DNA of 51,247 nucleotides from assembly GCA_910584835.1 (NCBI GenBank), contig CAJUEG010000008.1, positions 1 to 51,247 of the forward strand. The letters are read 5' to 3'. Source of the stretch: an uncultured Oscillospiraceae bacterium. Lineage in GTDB: Bacteria > Bacillota > Clostridia > Oscillospirales > Oscillospiraceae. Below the pieces are notes generated by a model. That model saw nothing but the letters and a program-made list of their open reading frames with translations. It was not told where the DNA came from and ran no database searches. Below are positions 18,822-26,350 of the stretch, piece after piece. Numbering within the stretch: position 1 is the stretch's first letter; each line of letters begins with the position of its first letter. The position numbers and the translations under genes are program-made.

Positions 18822-19490
18822 TTACTTCTTCTGGACGTACTTCAGGCAGTCCAGCAGGCCGGTGTAGGAGGCAGCGTTGTCGGTCTTCACCATGTTGATG
18901 GCGAGAGCGTCATACTGGCTGGGATTGCTCAGGCGGTTGGTGATGTTGCCCTCGGTCTGGCCGTCGCCGCCGATGTACTCCACGTTCAGGTTCAGCAGGT
19001 CGTCGTAGTTCTGCAGCAGGGGCTGGTAGGTGGCGCTGAGGAAGTTGTCGGCGGAGTTGTAGATATTCAGCCACACATTCTTGGTGGGATGGGCGTCGGC
19101 GCTCAGCTGGTTGGCCACAGGGGCATAGGGCTTGGTGGCGTCCATAAAGTCGTTGTAGTTGTCGGCAGTCACGGCCACGTTCAGGGCGTAGTAGGAGCGC
19201 TGGGAATCCACGTACTTGTACACGTCGCTGCTCAGCACGTTGCCCGCGTCGTCGGCGGTGCCGATGCCGGTGTCGATGTCCACGCCGTCCAGGGCGTTGC
19301 GCAGCACGCGCAGGGTCAGGTAGGCCTGCACGTCGGCGTGCTGGCTGATGGTGCCGCCGTAGCCGTCGGCAATGGCGGCCACCGCGTCGGCGTTGGCATC
19401 ATAGCCGAAGGTGGGGACGTTCTCCTCCACGGCGGTGTCCAGGGCCTTGCGCACGCCGCGGGTACGGGCGATGGAGTCGAGGCGCCGCAA
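18822..19490 (-). pseudogene. 5'-truncated sugar ABC transporter substrate-binding protein
   Basis: A 222-residue open frame with no signal peptide, lipobox or ribosome site at its start. Residues about 10-115 match the C-terminal lobe of galactose-type binding proteins: VRKALDTAVEENVPTFGYDA, GGTISQHADVQAY, LRNALDGV, and VAVTADNYNDFMD. Residues about 130-215 instead resemble the N-terminal lobe: NVWLNIYNSADNFLS, then GGDGQTEGNITNRL and YDALAINMVKTDNAAS. The order C-lobe then N-lobe implies either the end of a tandem double-domain protein or a circular permutation. The 3' end is intact, with its own terminator. The 5' part is missing: at about 19490 the GC-rich coding sequence stops and AT-richer DNA leading to the MORN gene begins. 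It is best read as a gene remnant cut by a rearrangement. Confidence 0.65.
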
Positions 19491-19758
19491 TGAAACGCAG
19501 CGGCATCCTATCGGACGCTGCCCTCATCACAATGGAGCGCGGTCTTCCGCCGCATTGAAGTTCATTGCTGTGCCATATTGAAAAAATTTGCAATTTCGAC
19601 CTTTTTTTGGTAAACTATAAAAGGTCACAGAGCGCAAAAGAATTTTGTCCCGCACTGCCTGCCCTTGTTTGCCGCCAGGCAGAGACCAGGCCAGGCGCCA
19701 CGCGTTTCTTGGTATCGGTAATTCAAACAACAGTGATTATTGTGAGGAAGGTGTTATT
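19491..19758. other. rearrangement junction and upstream region of the MORN gene
   Basis: Between the truncated binding-protein gene and the MORN gene. It holds short inverted echoes (CCGCAATGAA near 19486 and CCGCATTGAAGTTCATTG near 19551), a small stem CTGCCTG...CAGGCAG (19654-19681), and a possible -10 TATAAA (19616-19621) with a poor -35. No gene is supported. The base composition changes here from GC-rich to mixed. Confidence 0.4.
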
Positions 19759-21570
19759 ATGCGTTATATCGGACGGGATTGTGATTCATTGTATCTCAAA
19801 TGCGGGCACTGCAAGAGAATATCTGTTTATGACAGAAACGAATTTGAAAAGAAAGAACAAAGCAAATGTCCCAACTGCGGCAAAGGGGGCCGGATCATAT
19901 GGTTTTACCCCATTGCGCCCCAAGCAATTTTCATGCTGCTTCCGATTCTGATCATGACAGCGCTGGCCGTCGGATGTATATTCATTATTTCTTTTCCTGT
20001 TTTTCAGGAATCCTATTTATTCAACAAAGCGGTCACTGCCCTGAACCCGCTGTTCACCTCCATACTGATCTCCGCCACATTTTCATTTCTCTCTTTTCTT
20101 TTTTCTCAAAAAACTTCCACAGAGTCCGGAGAGCCAAATACCCGGGCGGAAACCGTAAAGCGGATCAATTGGGTCATTATTATGATCGAATGCATCATAC
20201 TTATTTTTACAATGAATTTTATTATGCAAACGCAGTATTGCCCATTGGAAATCAACAATTCCAGTACCGGAGAACTCCAGCAGTACTTTGGTAATGCCAC
20301 CGGGAAATTTGCATCTGGAACAGGCCGGCTATTCAACAGCCAAGGAGAGCTTGTTTATATTGGAGGGTTTAAAAACAATCTGTTTGACGGCTATGGAAAA
20401 GAGTTTGAGCTGATCAATACTGTTCGCAATACAGAGGTCTCACAATCCTATCGATGTGTATATGAAGGGTCTTACAAAGGCGGGGTGCCCGATGGTCAGG
20501 GGCGCGAATACCGATACGACGCAGAATACACGTTCGAGAAAGGTAAAGGCGTGGACCCTAATCTTTACTACGAAGGGCAGTTCGTAGAAGGCGAATACTG
20601 CGGCTACGGGACCTTGTATGACATAGACAGCAAATATGAGGGGGTCTTTTTTGACGGGAAGTACAACGGTTATGGAAGCAACTGGTTTTTAGATTCCTCT
20701 GCTAAAAAGATTTACAAAATGGAGGGAACCTATCTGAACGGCTCTATCAATGGGGCCGGAAAAAAGTATTATCCAGACGGAACCGTTCTCTTTGACGGAA
20801 CCTACGAGAGCGGACATGCTGTTAATGGGACTTCCTATTTCAGCGACGGAAGCGTCCGATATACAGGGGAGTGGGATGGAAACAACTATAGCGGCAGCGG
20901 GACCCTTTACTGGCAAAACGGCAATATACAATTTGAGGGGAATTGGACCGATGACAAGAGAAGCGGAAGCGGCACCAGTTATCGTGAGGATGGAACGATA
21001 GAGTATATCGGAGCCTGGCAGGACAATCAATACTCTGGATACGGCAAATTGTATTATGAGGATGGGACTACTCTCCTGTATGATGGCCGATTCAAAAATG
21101 GAGCTAAGAGCGGCAATGGCACCAGATATTATAAAGACGGTACCCCTCATTATTCCGGGGAGTGGAGTTCCAATGTTTGCAGCGGCCAAGGGACTTGGTA
21201 TTGGGAAAATGGGCAGCCATATTATAAAGGTGCGTTTGCAAATGGACAGCCCAATGGCTTTGGAACCATATATTTGGAAAGCGGAACAATTAATTATGAG
21301 GGCTATTGCGAAAACGGCTCCCGAAGCGGACATGGCACCTCATATGATGATGCCGGGATCAAGAATTATCAAGGTGATTTTTTTGATAACAAGCGGGATG
21401 GCCAAGGCACTTCTTATTGGCCAAACGGAAACATCCGATATGAAGGCGATTGGCAGGCAGGAAACTACTCAGGCGAGGGCAGAGAATATGATGAGAATGG
21501 GAACCTACTGTATGAGGGCATATTCGACAACGGAGAATTTATCTCTTCTTTAACGGATTCGCAAGCATAG
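19759..21570 (+). CDS. zinc-ribbon, membrane-anchored MORN-repeat protein
   Basis: A 603-residue protein in three parts. Residues about 12-45 contain two CxxC pairs (LKCGHCKR and CPNCGKGG), a zinc ribbon of the type common at the N-termini of Firmicute membrane proteins. Three hydrophobic spans follow (about 50-78, 92-116, 133-156). From about residue 180 to the end there are about 16 MORN-type repeats of 20-24 residues, for example YTGEWDGNNYSGSGTLYWQN and YEGDWQAGNYSGEGREYDEN. MORN arrays make elongated beta-hairpin sheets that bind lipids or proteins. The start ATG follows AGGAAGG; a longer frame from 19645 has no ribosome site. The DNA is less GC-rich than its neighbours. It stands alone between a truncated transporter gene and a prophage remnant, so horizontal origin is likely. 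The function is unknown. Confidence 0.85.
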   Translation: MRYIGRDCDSLYLKCGHCKRISVYDRNEFEKKEQSKCPNCGKGGRIIWFYPIAPQAIFMLLPILIMTALAVGCIFIISFPVFQESYLFNKAVTALNPLFTSILISATFSFLSFLFSQKTSTESGEPNTRAETVKRINWVIIMIECIILIFTMNFIMQTQYCPLEINNSSTGELQQYFGNATGKFASGTGRLFNSQGELVYIGGFKNNLFDGYGKEFELINTVRNTEVSQSYRCVYEGSYKGGVPDGQGREYRYDAEYTFEKGKGVDPNLYYEGQFVEGEYCGYGTLYDIDSKYEGVFFDGKYNGYGSNWFLDSSAKKIYKMEGTYLNGSINGAGKKYYPDGTVLFDGTYESGHAVNGTSYFSDGSVRYTGEWDGNNYSGSGTLYWQNGNIQFEGNWTDDKRSGSGTSYREDGTIEYIGAWQDNQYSGYGKLYYEDGTTLLYDGRFKNGAKSGNGTRYYKDGTPHYSGEWSSNVCSGQGTWYWENGQPYYKGAFANGQPNGFGTIYLESGTINYEGYCENGSRSGHGTSYDDAGIKNYQGDFFDNKRDGQGTSYWPNGNIRYEGDWQAGNYSGEGREYDENGNLLYEGIFDNGEFISSLTDSQA

Positions 21571-21644
21571 CCGTGGTCTGCTGGGTGCATTCCTACCCAG
21601 CCGCCTCCCTTTTGCCGTCCCTGTTCTTAGCGAGATATCAGCAA

Positions 21645-21685
21645 AACGCCCCGGCAGAGTTATTCTGCCGAGGCGTTTCTTTTAA
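21645..21685 (+). terminator. terminator of the MORN gene
   Basis: AACGCCccGGCAGA and TCTGCCGaGGCGTT form a stem of 13-14 pairs with a six-base loop, followed by TCTTTTAATC on the plus strand, 75 bases after the stop. The reverse strand has AAAACG-type flanks, so it may also work for the prophage transcript. Nothing else is seen in 21571-21722. Confidence 0.8.
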
Positions 21686-21722
21686 TCAGCTTAGGTCAAA
21701 ATCCGCGTGCCTGAGAATTTGC

Positions 21723-21803
21723 TCAGCCCGCCGCTCCCGCCGGGGTAAGTCCGGCGGAGAGCAGCTCGCCCCAGATGAGGCGCTCAATTTCCGAGGCCGT
21801 CAT
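21723..21803 (-). pseudogene. endolysin gene fragment (first 26 codons)
   Basis: An ATG overlapping the holin stop as ATGA opens a frame reading MTASEIERLIWGELLSAGLT and PAGAAG, then TGA. The start, the coupling to the holin and the L-x(8)-GLTPAGAAG pattern match the N-terminus of phage tail-type lysozymes and endolysins, in which GLMGN follows AAG or VAG. Here the frame ends exactly where that motif should continue. The rest of the enzyme is absent, so the prophage has been cut inside this gene. Confidence 0.6.
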
Positions 21804-22249
21804 TTTAACAGGCCCTCCCCCTTGTCCTCCGTGGTCATTTTCAATTTCTTGGCCAACGTCACAAGGAAGGACGGGAGGGGAACGCCGATCTGGGAAATAT
21901 TCTCCAAAATGGAAATGCACTCATTGAGCACAAACCAAATCGTCACCAGCAGCCCAAAGAAGAAGAACCCGCCAAAGTCCACGCCCAGCTGCCCGGCAGC
22001 TGTCTGCACCACCCAGTCCGTCACGATGGCCACCGCCACCGCCAGCAGATATCCGACCTTTTTCACGATCCCCATGACACCCACCTTGGAACAGAGCTCG
22101 TCCTTGACCCATGCCCGAATCATGCCGGATATGTAGTCCGCGGCCATGGCGAAAAGCAGAATCGCGGCCGGCAGCACAAGCTCCCGGAAATAAGCCGCGG
22201 CTCCGGCCGCGGCGGCGGCAATCATGCCGCGGAATACGTTTTCTTTCAT
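21800..22249 (-). CDS. phage holin (toxin secretion/phage lysis holin family)
   Basis: A 149-residue membrane protein: MKENVFRGMIAAAAAGAAAY, then LPAAILLFAMAADYISGMIRAWV, VGYLLAVAVAIVTDWVV and FFFFGLLVTIWFVLNECISILENISQIGVPLPSFL. The AMAADYISGMIRAWV and NECISILENISQIGVPLP segments are signatures of the holin_4 family, which permeabilises the membrane to release endolysin. A longer frame would start with TTG at 22270, but GGAGG lies eleven bases before the ATG at 22249, so that start is used. The stop overlaps the start of the endolysin fragment. Confidence 0.88.
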   Translation of the reverse strand: MKENVFRGMIAAAAAGAAAYFRELVLPAAILLFAMAADYISGMIRAWVKDELCSKVGVMGIVKKVGYLLAVAVAIVTDWVVQTAAGQLGVDFGGFFFFGLLVTIWFVLNECISILENISQIGVPLPSFLVTLAKKLKMTTEDKGEGLLK

Positions 22250-22266
22250 TGTCTTTTGTACCTCCG

Positions 22267-22683
22267 TCAAATCAGTTTATACCTCGGCCTCTCCCCGCCA
22301 CACAGCCAATAGTCCAGCCAGTCGAAGCCCACGATCACCGGCCCGGCCAGCAGGCACCACAGCAGGGTATACAGCGGGCATATCTGCCCCCACAGGTTCC
22401 CCCACTGCCCCGCGTAGTTCCATATGCCCAGCCCCAGCCAGACGTTTAGCACCAGCCCCGCCGCCAGCTCCCCGGCGGTGATGGCCAGCCCGCCGAGGAC
22501 CGCCTGCACCCACAGGGGCAGCTCCCAGGGCATGTGCTCGTTGGCCACATCCAGCGGGACGCACAGCGCCGCCGCCAGCACCATCATGGTCCAGTGGGTG
22601 TGCCCCCGCCAGAACGTCTCCAGCAGCCCGTACAGCACCCCGCCGCACAGCCAGCGGAGCAGGTGGCCCTTCCAGTTACACAT
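22267..22683 (-). CDS. CmpB-like four-helix membrane protein of phage lysis region
   Basis: A 138-residue membrane protein with about four spans. It shows GGVLYGLLETFWRGHTHW, VLNVWLGLGIWNYAGQWGN and LWGQICPLYTLLWCLLAGP. These match the PF06541-type family (putative ABC transporter permease CmpB), which occurs both in chromosomes and next to holin genes in Clostridia prophages. The ATG at 22683 has GGGAGG eight bases before it. It probably belongs to the lysis module; a transport role is not supported. The gap upstream (22684-22810) shows no gene. Confidence 0.7.
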   Translation of the reverse strand: MCNWKGHLLRWLCGGVLYGLLETFWRGHTHWTMMVLAAALCVPLDVANEHMPWELPLWVQAVLGGLAITAGELAAGLVLNVWLGLGIWNYAGQWGNLWGQICPLYTLLWCLLAGPVIVGFDWLDYWLCGGERPRYKLI

Positions 22684-22810
22684 CAGTACCGCCTCCCATT
22701 GTCACGCTTCGCCTGTTCGCAGCGCGCGGCTTCCTGACCACTCGGGCAAAACCCGCCTCCGCTGCGCGGCGGCTGGGCTTTTGCCCGCGCTCCAGTCCAT
22801 TCGCGTCTGC

Positions 22811-23557
22811 TCACGACGGCTCCGCGCTTCCGGCCAGAATGGCCGCCATATGCTCCGCCAGATCATCGGGCAGGGCCGCGCCATATGTAACGCCCTGTAC
22901 CTCCTCCGCCGTCCCGCACCGCCGCACCCAGGCCGCCAGGTGGTTGTAGTAGGTGGTGTGGTACAGCTTGTGGGCGGTGGCGGCCCGGGCCATGGCCCGG
23001 ACGGCCGCGGCGGGGTACAGCGCGCACAGCCCGCCGTCCAGGTGGTAGGGGTACGCCTCCGCCCCTCCCTCCACCGCGGCGGCGGCGTTGGTGAGGTTGA
23101 TCTGATCCTCGGCGGTGAGGGAGATGTGCCCCGCGGAGCCGTCCGGGAGCGCAACATCACAGCCCCCCGTGATGGCCGCATTGCACGCGGCGGACAGCTG
23201 GGCCATCCTGCCCGCCTGGAGCTGGTCCAGGGGCGGTATGCGGTCCTCGGCCAGCTCCTCTTCCGTGCGGGCCAGCGCTGATTCCCCGTCCCACTTGTAC
23301 AGCGGCACGCCGTCCATGGTATACAGCGGAGGATTTTCCTCCCCGCCGGGAAACAGCCGGAACTGATACTCCCCCTGTTCATTGATGCAGATTGCGTTTG
23401 CCGTGTCCCGCTCCGGGCACGGGCCGTCGCTCCAGCCGTCCACAATGCGGCCCTGTCCGTCCACGGCGATGTAGTGGCGGTTGTACGGCGGCTCGGCATA
23501 TGGTCCGTCATACGGCTCGGCTTGGGGGTCAAAAACCCCGCAAAAAAGCTCGTCCAT
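22811..23557 (-). CDS. phage tail-associated protein (DUF4376-like C-terminus)
   Basis: A 248-residue protein. The N-terminal half is rich in Pro, Gly and aromatic residues (YDGPYAEPPYNRHYIAVDGQ) and looks like a structural adaptor. The C-terminal half (about 125-240) contains RMAQLSAACNAAITGG, ISLTAEDQINLTNAAAAV and YNHLAAWVRRC. This pattern of helices is seen in DUF4376-type phage proteins encoded next to tail fibres. The ATG at 23557 follows GGAGGG. Its place between the fibre gene and the lysis genes supports a tail-fibre assembly or accessory role, at family level only. Confidence 0.6.
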   Translation of the reverse strand: MDELFCGVFDPQAEPYDGPYAEPPYNRHYIAVDGQGRIVDGWSDGPCPERDTANAICINEQGEYQFRLFPGGEENPPLYTMDGVPLYKWDGESALARTEEELAEDRIPPLDQLQAGRMAQLSAACNAAITGGCDVALPDGSAGHISLTAEDQINLTNAAAAVEGGAEAYPYHLDGGLCALYPAAAVRAMARAATAHKLYHTTYYNHLAAWVRRCGTAEEVQGVTYGAALPDDLAEHMAAILAGSAEPS

Positions 23558-23568
23558 GTCTATCCCTC

Positions 23569-24717
23569 CTACAGATCAGACGATATGTCTATATAAGCCG
23601 ATGTCTCTTTGTTGCGAACAATATAGGTTTGCCCAACGGAAAGTGATACGCCGTCTTGCGGATTCAATTCTAGAGTTAAGATGTTATTAGAGAGAGATGT
23701 AGCGCTTGTACTCAGGTGGGCAGACGGGCTTGTGGCTTCAGAAGCAGGAGATTCCACCAGCTGGAATATGTCTCCGGGCGGGGCATTCAGGCTCGGAGTG
23801 GCGCGCATCGGCTGCGGCAAGTATAACGACAGCCGGGCTCTGGTCCCCGTAAACCCCTGTGCGATGCCGATGGACTGATATGGGAGCAGGGGCAGTCTCA
23901 CAAAGTACCTCTGGCACTTCGCCAGCTCCAGCGCCTTGTTGGGCGGCGGGTCGCTGAGCACCCAGTTCCCCGCCTCGTCCCGGTGGGCGAGGGTCTGTTC
24001 AGACCCAAGTTCAAATTTTGCAGCCCGAATAATAGTGCTGCCAACAGGGTCTGCCTTTTGATACCCGACGCTTATTTGCACGGCGGTTATGTCGCTGCGG
24101 GTAATTGTTTTTGTGATCGTGTATAGGTTCCAATCATCTGTGAGCGGGACGCTCGTTGTCCCTATGCCTGAGTTTTCGCCATTGAAATAGATCAGCAGGT
24201 ACGGATCGGTATTGCCCTTTGCCAGCATGGAGAATGTAACAGTTTTGCCGGTCAGCCATTCTGGATTTTCTAATTTTTGACAAAAGCTGCCATATGTATC
24301 TGCTACAGATTTCTTAAATACAATTCCATCTGACGTCAATTGTACCGATAGCCCTGTATCCGATGCCCCGTTAACTTTCCAGCGGTCAATTGTGTAGCCT
24401 CTACTGTAGTACTCCGTCTGTCCCCGCTGGTTGATTGGATCAGAGAAAGACCAATTGTCCAGCAGGTTGGGATTGCTCCACCCCTGCACCGCCAACGCCG
24501 CGCCGGAAGTATCGAACCCCACCACCTGGCCCGGCAGGCCGGTCAGGGTGTCCTGCTTGGCGGCCAGGAGATGCTGTGTCCCCGTCCTGACCGCTCCCGC
24601 AAGATTTTCGCTGTTTGCGGCCTCCCCTTCCGGCGTCGCCCCGCCCATTTCGGACACCGCCTCATAAGCGGCGGCCACATTACCTTTTATGCGGCTGATT
24701 TCACTTTGTATGCTCAT
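23569..24717 (-). CDS. phage tail fibre / minor structural protein
   Basis: A 382-residue protein. A short helical N-terminus (MSIQSEISRIKGNVAAAYEA) resembles the N-termini of the neighbouring tail genes and probably docks to the baseplate. Residues about 80-240 hold a beta-rich module beginning NPNLLDNWSFSDPINQRGQT, a motif common in Clostridia phage fibres; it carries a carbohydrate-binding-like fold. The remaining C-terminal part ends with an Ig-like or sampled-signal tail. Lower GC around 24050-24450 suggests mosaic acquisition of the receptor-binding part. The ATG at 24717 follows GAGGTG, eight bases after the preceding gene. Confidence 0.65.
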   Translation of the reverse strand: MSIQSEISRIKGNVAAAYEAVSEMGGATPEGEAANSENLAGAVRTGTQHLLAAKQDTLTGLPGQVVGFDTSGAALAVQGWSNPNLLDNWSFSDPINQRGQTEYYSRGYTIDRWKVNGASDTGLSVQLTSDGIVFKKSVADTYGSFCQKLENPEWLTGKTVTFSMLAKGNTDPYLLIYFNGENSGIGTTSVPLTDDWNLYTITKTITRSDITAVQISVGYQKADPVGSTIIRAAKFELGSEQTLAHRDEAGNWVLSDPPPNKALELAKCQRYFVRLPLLPYQSIGIAQGFTGTRARLSLYLPQPMRATPSLNAPPGDIFQLVESPASEATSPSAHLSTSATSLSNNILTLELNPQDGVSLSVGQTYIVRNKETSAYIDISSDL

Positions 24718-24725
24718 GCCGCACC

Positions 24726-25304
24726 TCAGACCGCCGCCAGCGCTTCTTCAATGTCGCTTGTCAGGCTCACCGTTCCGCCGCTGGTGTACCCCGCAGGGAT
24801 GGCCGCGCTGGTGACCGTCAGGCCGTCTATCGTCAGCGCCTGCGCCCCGTTGTTGGGCATGGCGCCCGCCACCGTTTTACCCGCAGCGTCCACAATTACC
24901 TTTCCCGTCAGCACATCCGCCGCCCCGGCGGTCACCGCGCTCACATCCTGATAGCTCTCCGGGATGGGGGCAACCGTCACATCGGACAGGCCGTAATACC
25001 CGCTGTCCGGGGTAATGTTCTGCTGCTTTTTGGTGGGGGTGGCCGTCCTGGACTGCAGGTTGTAATTGCCGCCGCCCGCCACCCCGGAGACGGTGCCGCT
25101 GCCGTTGTGATAGCCTTTCGGGATGGTATAGGTGTCGCCCTCCTGTACGGCGGCGGACACCGCGCCGCAGTCTGCGATGCCCTCCACGGCGGCCGCCAGC
25201 TTGTCCAGATTGTCTGCGTTCTGGGCCAGCCCCAGCTCCACCAGCTTTGCCCGGATGGTGTTGCGGCCCGTTTGAATCCTGGCGATTTCAGTCGCTATGC
25301 TCAT
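24726..25304 (-). CDS. phage tail/baseplate structural protein
   Basis: A 192-residue protein starting MSIATEIARIQTGRNTIRAK, a short helix followed by Gly/Thr/Ala-rich beta repeats such as VTAGAADVLTGKVIVDAAGK. Such proteins occur between fibre genes in Clostridia prophages. The start chosen is the ATG at 25304, preceded by GAGGAGG five bases away; a 12-codon longer frame lacks a ribosome site. The helical start resembles that of the next gene, hinting at a shared docking segment. The specific role is unknown. Confidence 0.6.
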   Translation of the reverse strand: MSIATEIARIQTGRNTIRAKLVELGLAQNADNLDKLAAAVEGIADCGAVSAAVQEGDTYTIPKGYHNGSGTVSGVAGGGNYNLQSRTATPTKKQQNITPDSGYYGLSDVTVAPIPESYQDVSAVTAGAADVLTGKVIVDAAGKTVAGAMPNNGAQALTIDGLTVTSAAIPAGYTSGGTVSLTSDIEEALAAV

Positions 25305-25314
25305 ATGTACCTCC

Positions 25315-25941
25315 TCAAATTGTTTCCAAAAGAATTTCAATGTTTCCCACTGCGGCCTGCACCCCAGCCGCCGTCATAGGCAGCGTGTTATCGCCGCTAA
25401 AGTCGCTCACCGCGTTCACAGCCACGTTCAGGCCGTCCTGCTTCAGGCCATGGCCGAATTTATAAGCAGGCCCGCCCCCTCCGCCCGCGATCTCCACCGT
25501 GGACAGGGGGCTGTCCCCGCTCATCAGCGACAGGTTCAGCCCATCGTAGGCCAGCGCGCCGCCCTTCTTGTCCAGTTCCTCCTCCCATGCGTCGGGGGTG
25601 GGCGGGCGCGCCCCCTCCCCGTCCATGGTGACGCCCTCCAAAATGGTGCCCAGGCTGGCCCAGATCGTGGGCAAAGCCGCGCCGCCCCCTTCCCCAAACA
25701 CACCGGCCATCAGCGGCTGCCCGTGGGTGACAAGCACCTCCCAGGGGACAACGCACTCCCCTGCCTCGTCCAGCGACACCGTCCGGGATTCCTTTCCCGC
25801 CTTGAACACCGCCTTCCGGGTCAGCCCCTGCCAATCCGGGGAAAACTCGAACCGGACGGCGCACACGTTGGCGCTGCCGCTGGTGAGCGGCTCCCGCCGG
25901 CGCACCCTCAGCCTGTTTTTGTCTGCAAATAGAATAAACAT
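25315..25941 (-). CDS. phage baseplate upper / tail appendage protein
   Basis: A 208-residue protein. The N-terminal beta domain (MFILFADKNRLRVRRREPLT, then VRFEFSPDWQGLTRKAVFKAG) has the pattern of baseplate-upper-protein N-terminal domains, which attach fibres to the tail. The middle is Pro/Gly-rich, and the C-terminus has short repeats (LNLSLMSGDSPLSTVEIAGG). The ATG at 25941 follows GAGGTGATGAA. It is the first remaining gene of the prophage remnant; the tape-measure and capsid genes that normally precede it are gone. Confidence 0.6.
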   Translation of the reverse strand: MFILFADKNRLRVRRREPLTSGSANVCAVRFEFSPDWQGLTRKAVFKAGKESRTVSLDEAGECVVPWEVLVTHGQPLMAGVFGEGGGAALPTIWASLGTILEGVTMDGEGARPPTPDAWEEELDKKGGALAYDGLNLSLMSGDSPLSTVEIAGGGGGPAYKFGHGLKQDGLNVAVNAVSDFSGDNTLPMTAAGVQAAVGNIEILLETI

Positions 25942-26350
25942 TTCATCACCTCAAAACCGCGCTTGAAACCGGCACTATGATTGCACCCGGCCGGGCAACG
26001 CCGCCTTGCCGACTTTTTTCCCGGAGGGACTGTTTTGGTCAAACGGCCGGACCGGCGGCAGCTGTTTGCGTCGGGGTGTAGAACTTACCATTCACAGTGT
26101 CCCCAACAATGCCGGACGGATTTATGCACAGGACAGAGTCACGCTTTATCGCTCCGCAAATATCTGGAATAATAAAAATCCCCGCCCGGTGCCGGAACAC
26201 CGAAGCGGGGAACGAGAGCAGAGAAAAATTGAAAGATTGGCTCCGGGACCACATACACTTTGGCCCTATTCCATCGGAGCTCATCAAAGAGCACGGTTCA
26301 AATCTCAATACAGCCCCTTACCTGCGGTCATCCGTCCCGCCGGTCGGGCC
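25942..26350. other. gene-free stretch between prophage remnant and DUF5107 gene
   Basis: A 409-base stretch containing the terminator at 26168-26210 and no supported gene. Short frames exist on both strands but lack ribosome sites and family motifs. This is where the left part of the prophage was lost. Confidence 0.5.
26168..26210 (-). terminator. terminator of the DUF5107 gene
   Basis: CCCCGC...GCGGGG outer arms enclose an inner GGTG/CACC stem, and on the minus strand ATTTTTATTATT follows directly. It lies 140 bases after the stop at 26351. Confidence 0.75.

Larger units (their letters stand above)
21723..25941 (-). mobile_element. prophage remnant: tail-fibre and lysis module
   Basis: Six minus-strand genes follow siphophage order: two baseplate/fibre proteins, a fibre protein, a DUF4376-like protein, a CmpB-like membrane protein, and a holin, followed by the broken endolysin. 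No integrase, capsid, terminase or replication gene is present. It is bounded by the MORN gene terminator on one side and an empty 409-base stretch on the other. I see no direct-repeat attachment sites. Confidence 0.7.

Noticed and set aside
22702..23532. A minus-strand frame overlapping the DUF4376-like gene
   Set aside because: Arg/Thr/Pro-rich out-of-frame shadow. The gene at 22811-23557 has a proper ribosome site and sensible composition.
21723..26050. Attachment-site direct repeats flanking the prophage remnant
   Set aside because: I compared the sequence around both ends and saw no convincing repeat; the ends appear to be deletion scars.
26039..26308. A minus-strand frame of 89 codons between the prophage and the DUF5107 gene
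   Set aside because: It runs through the terminator hairpin, lacks a ribosome site, and shows no family motif.
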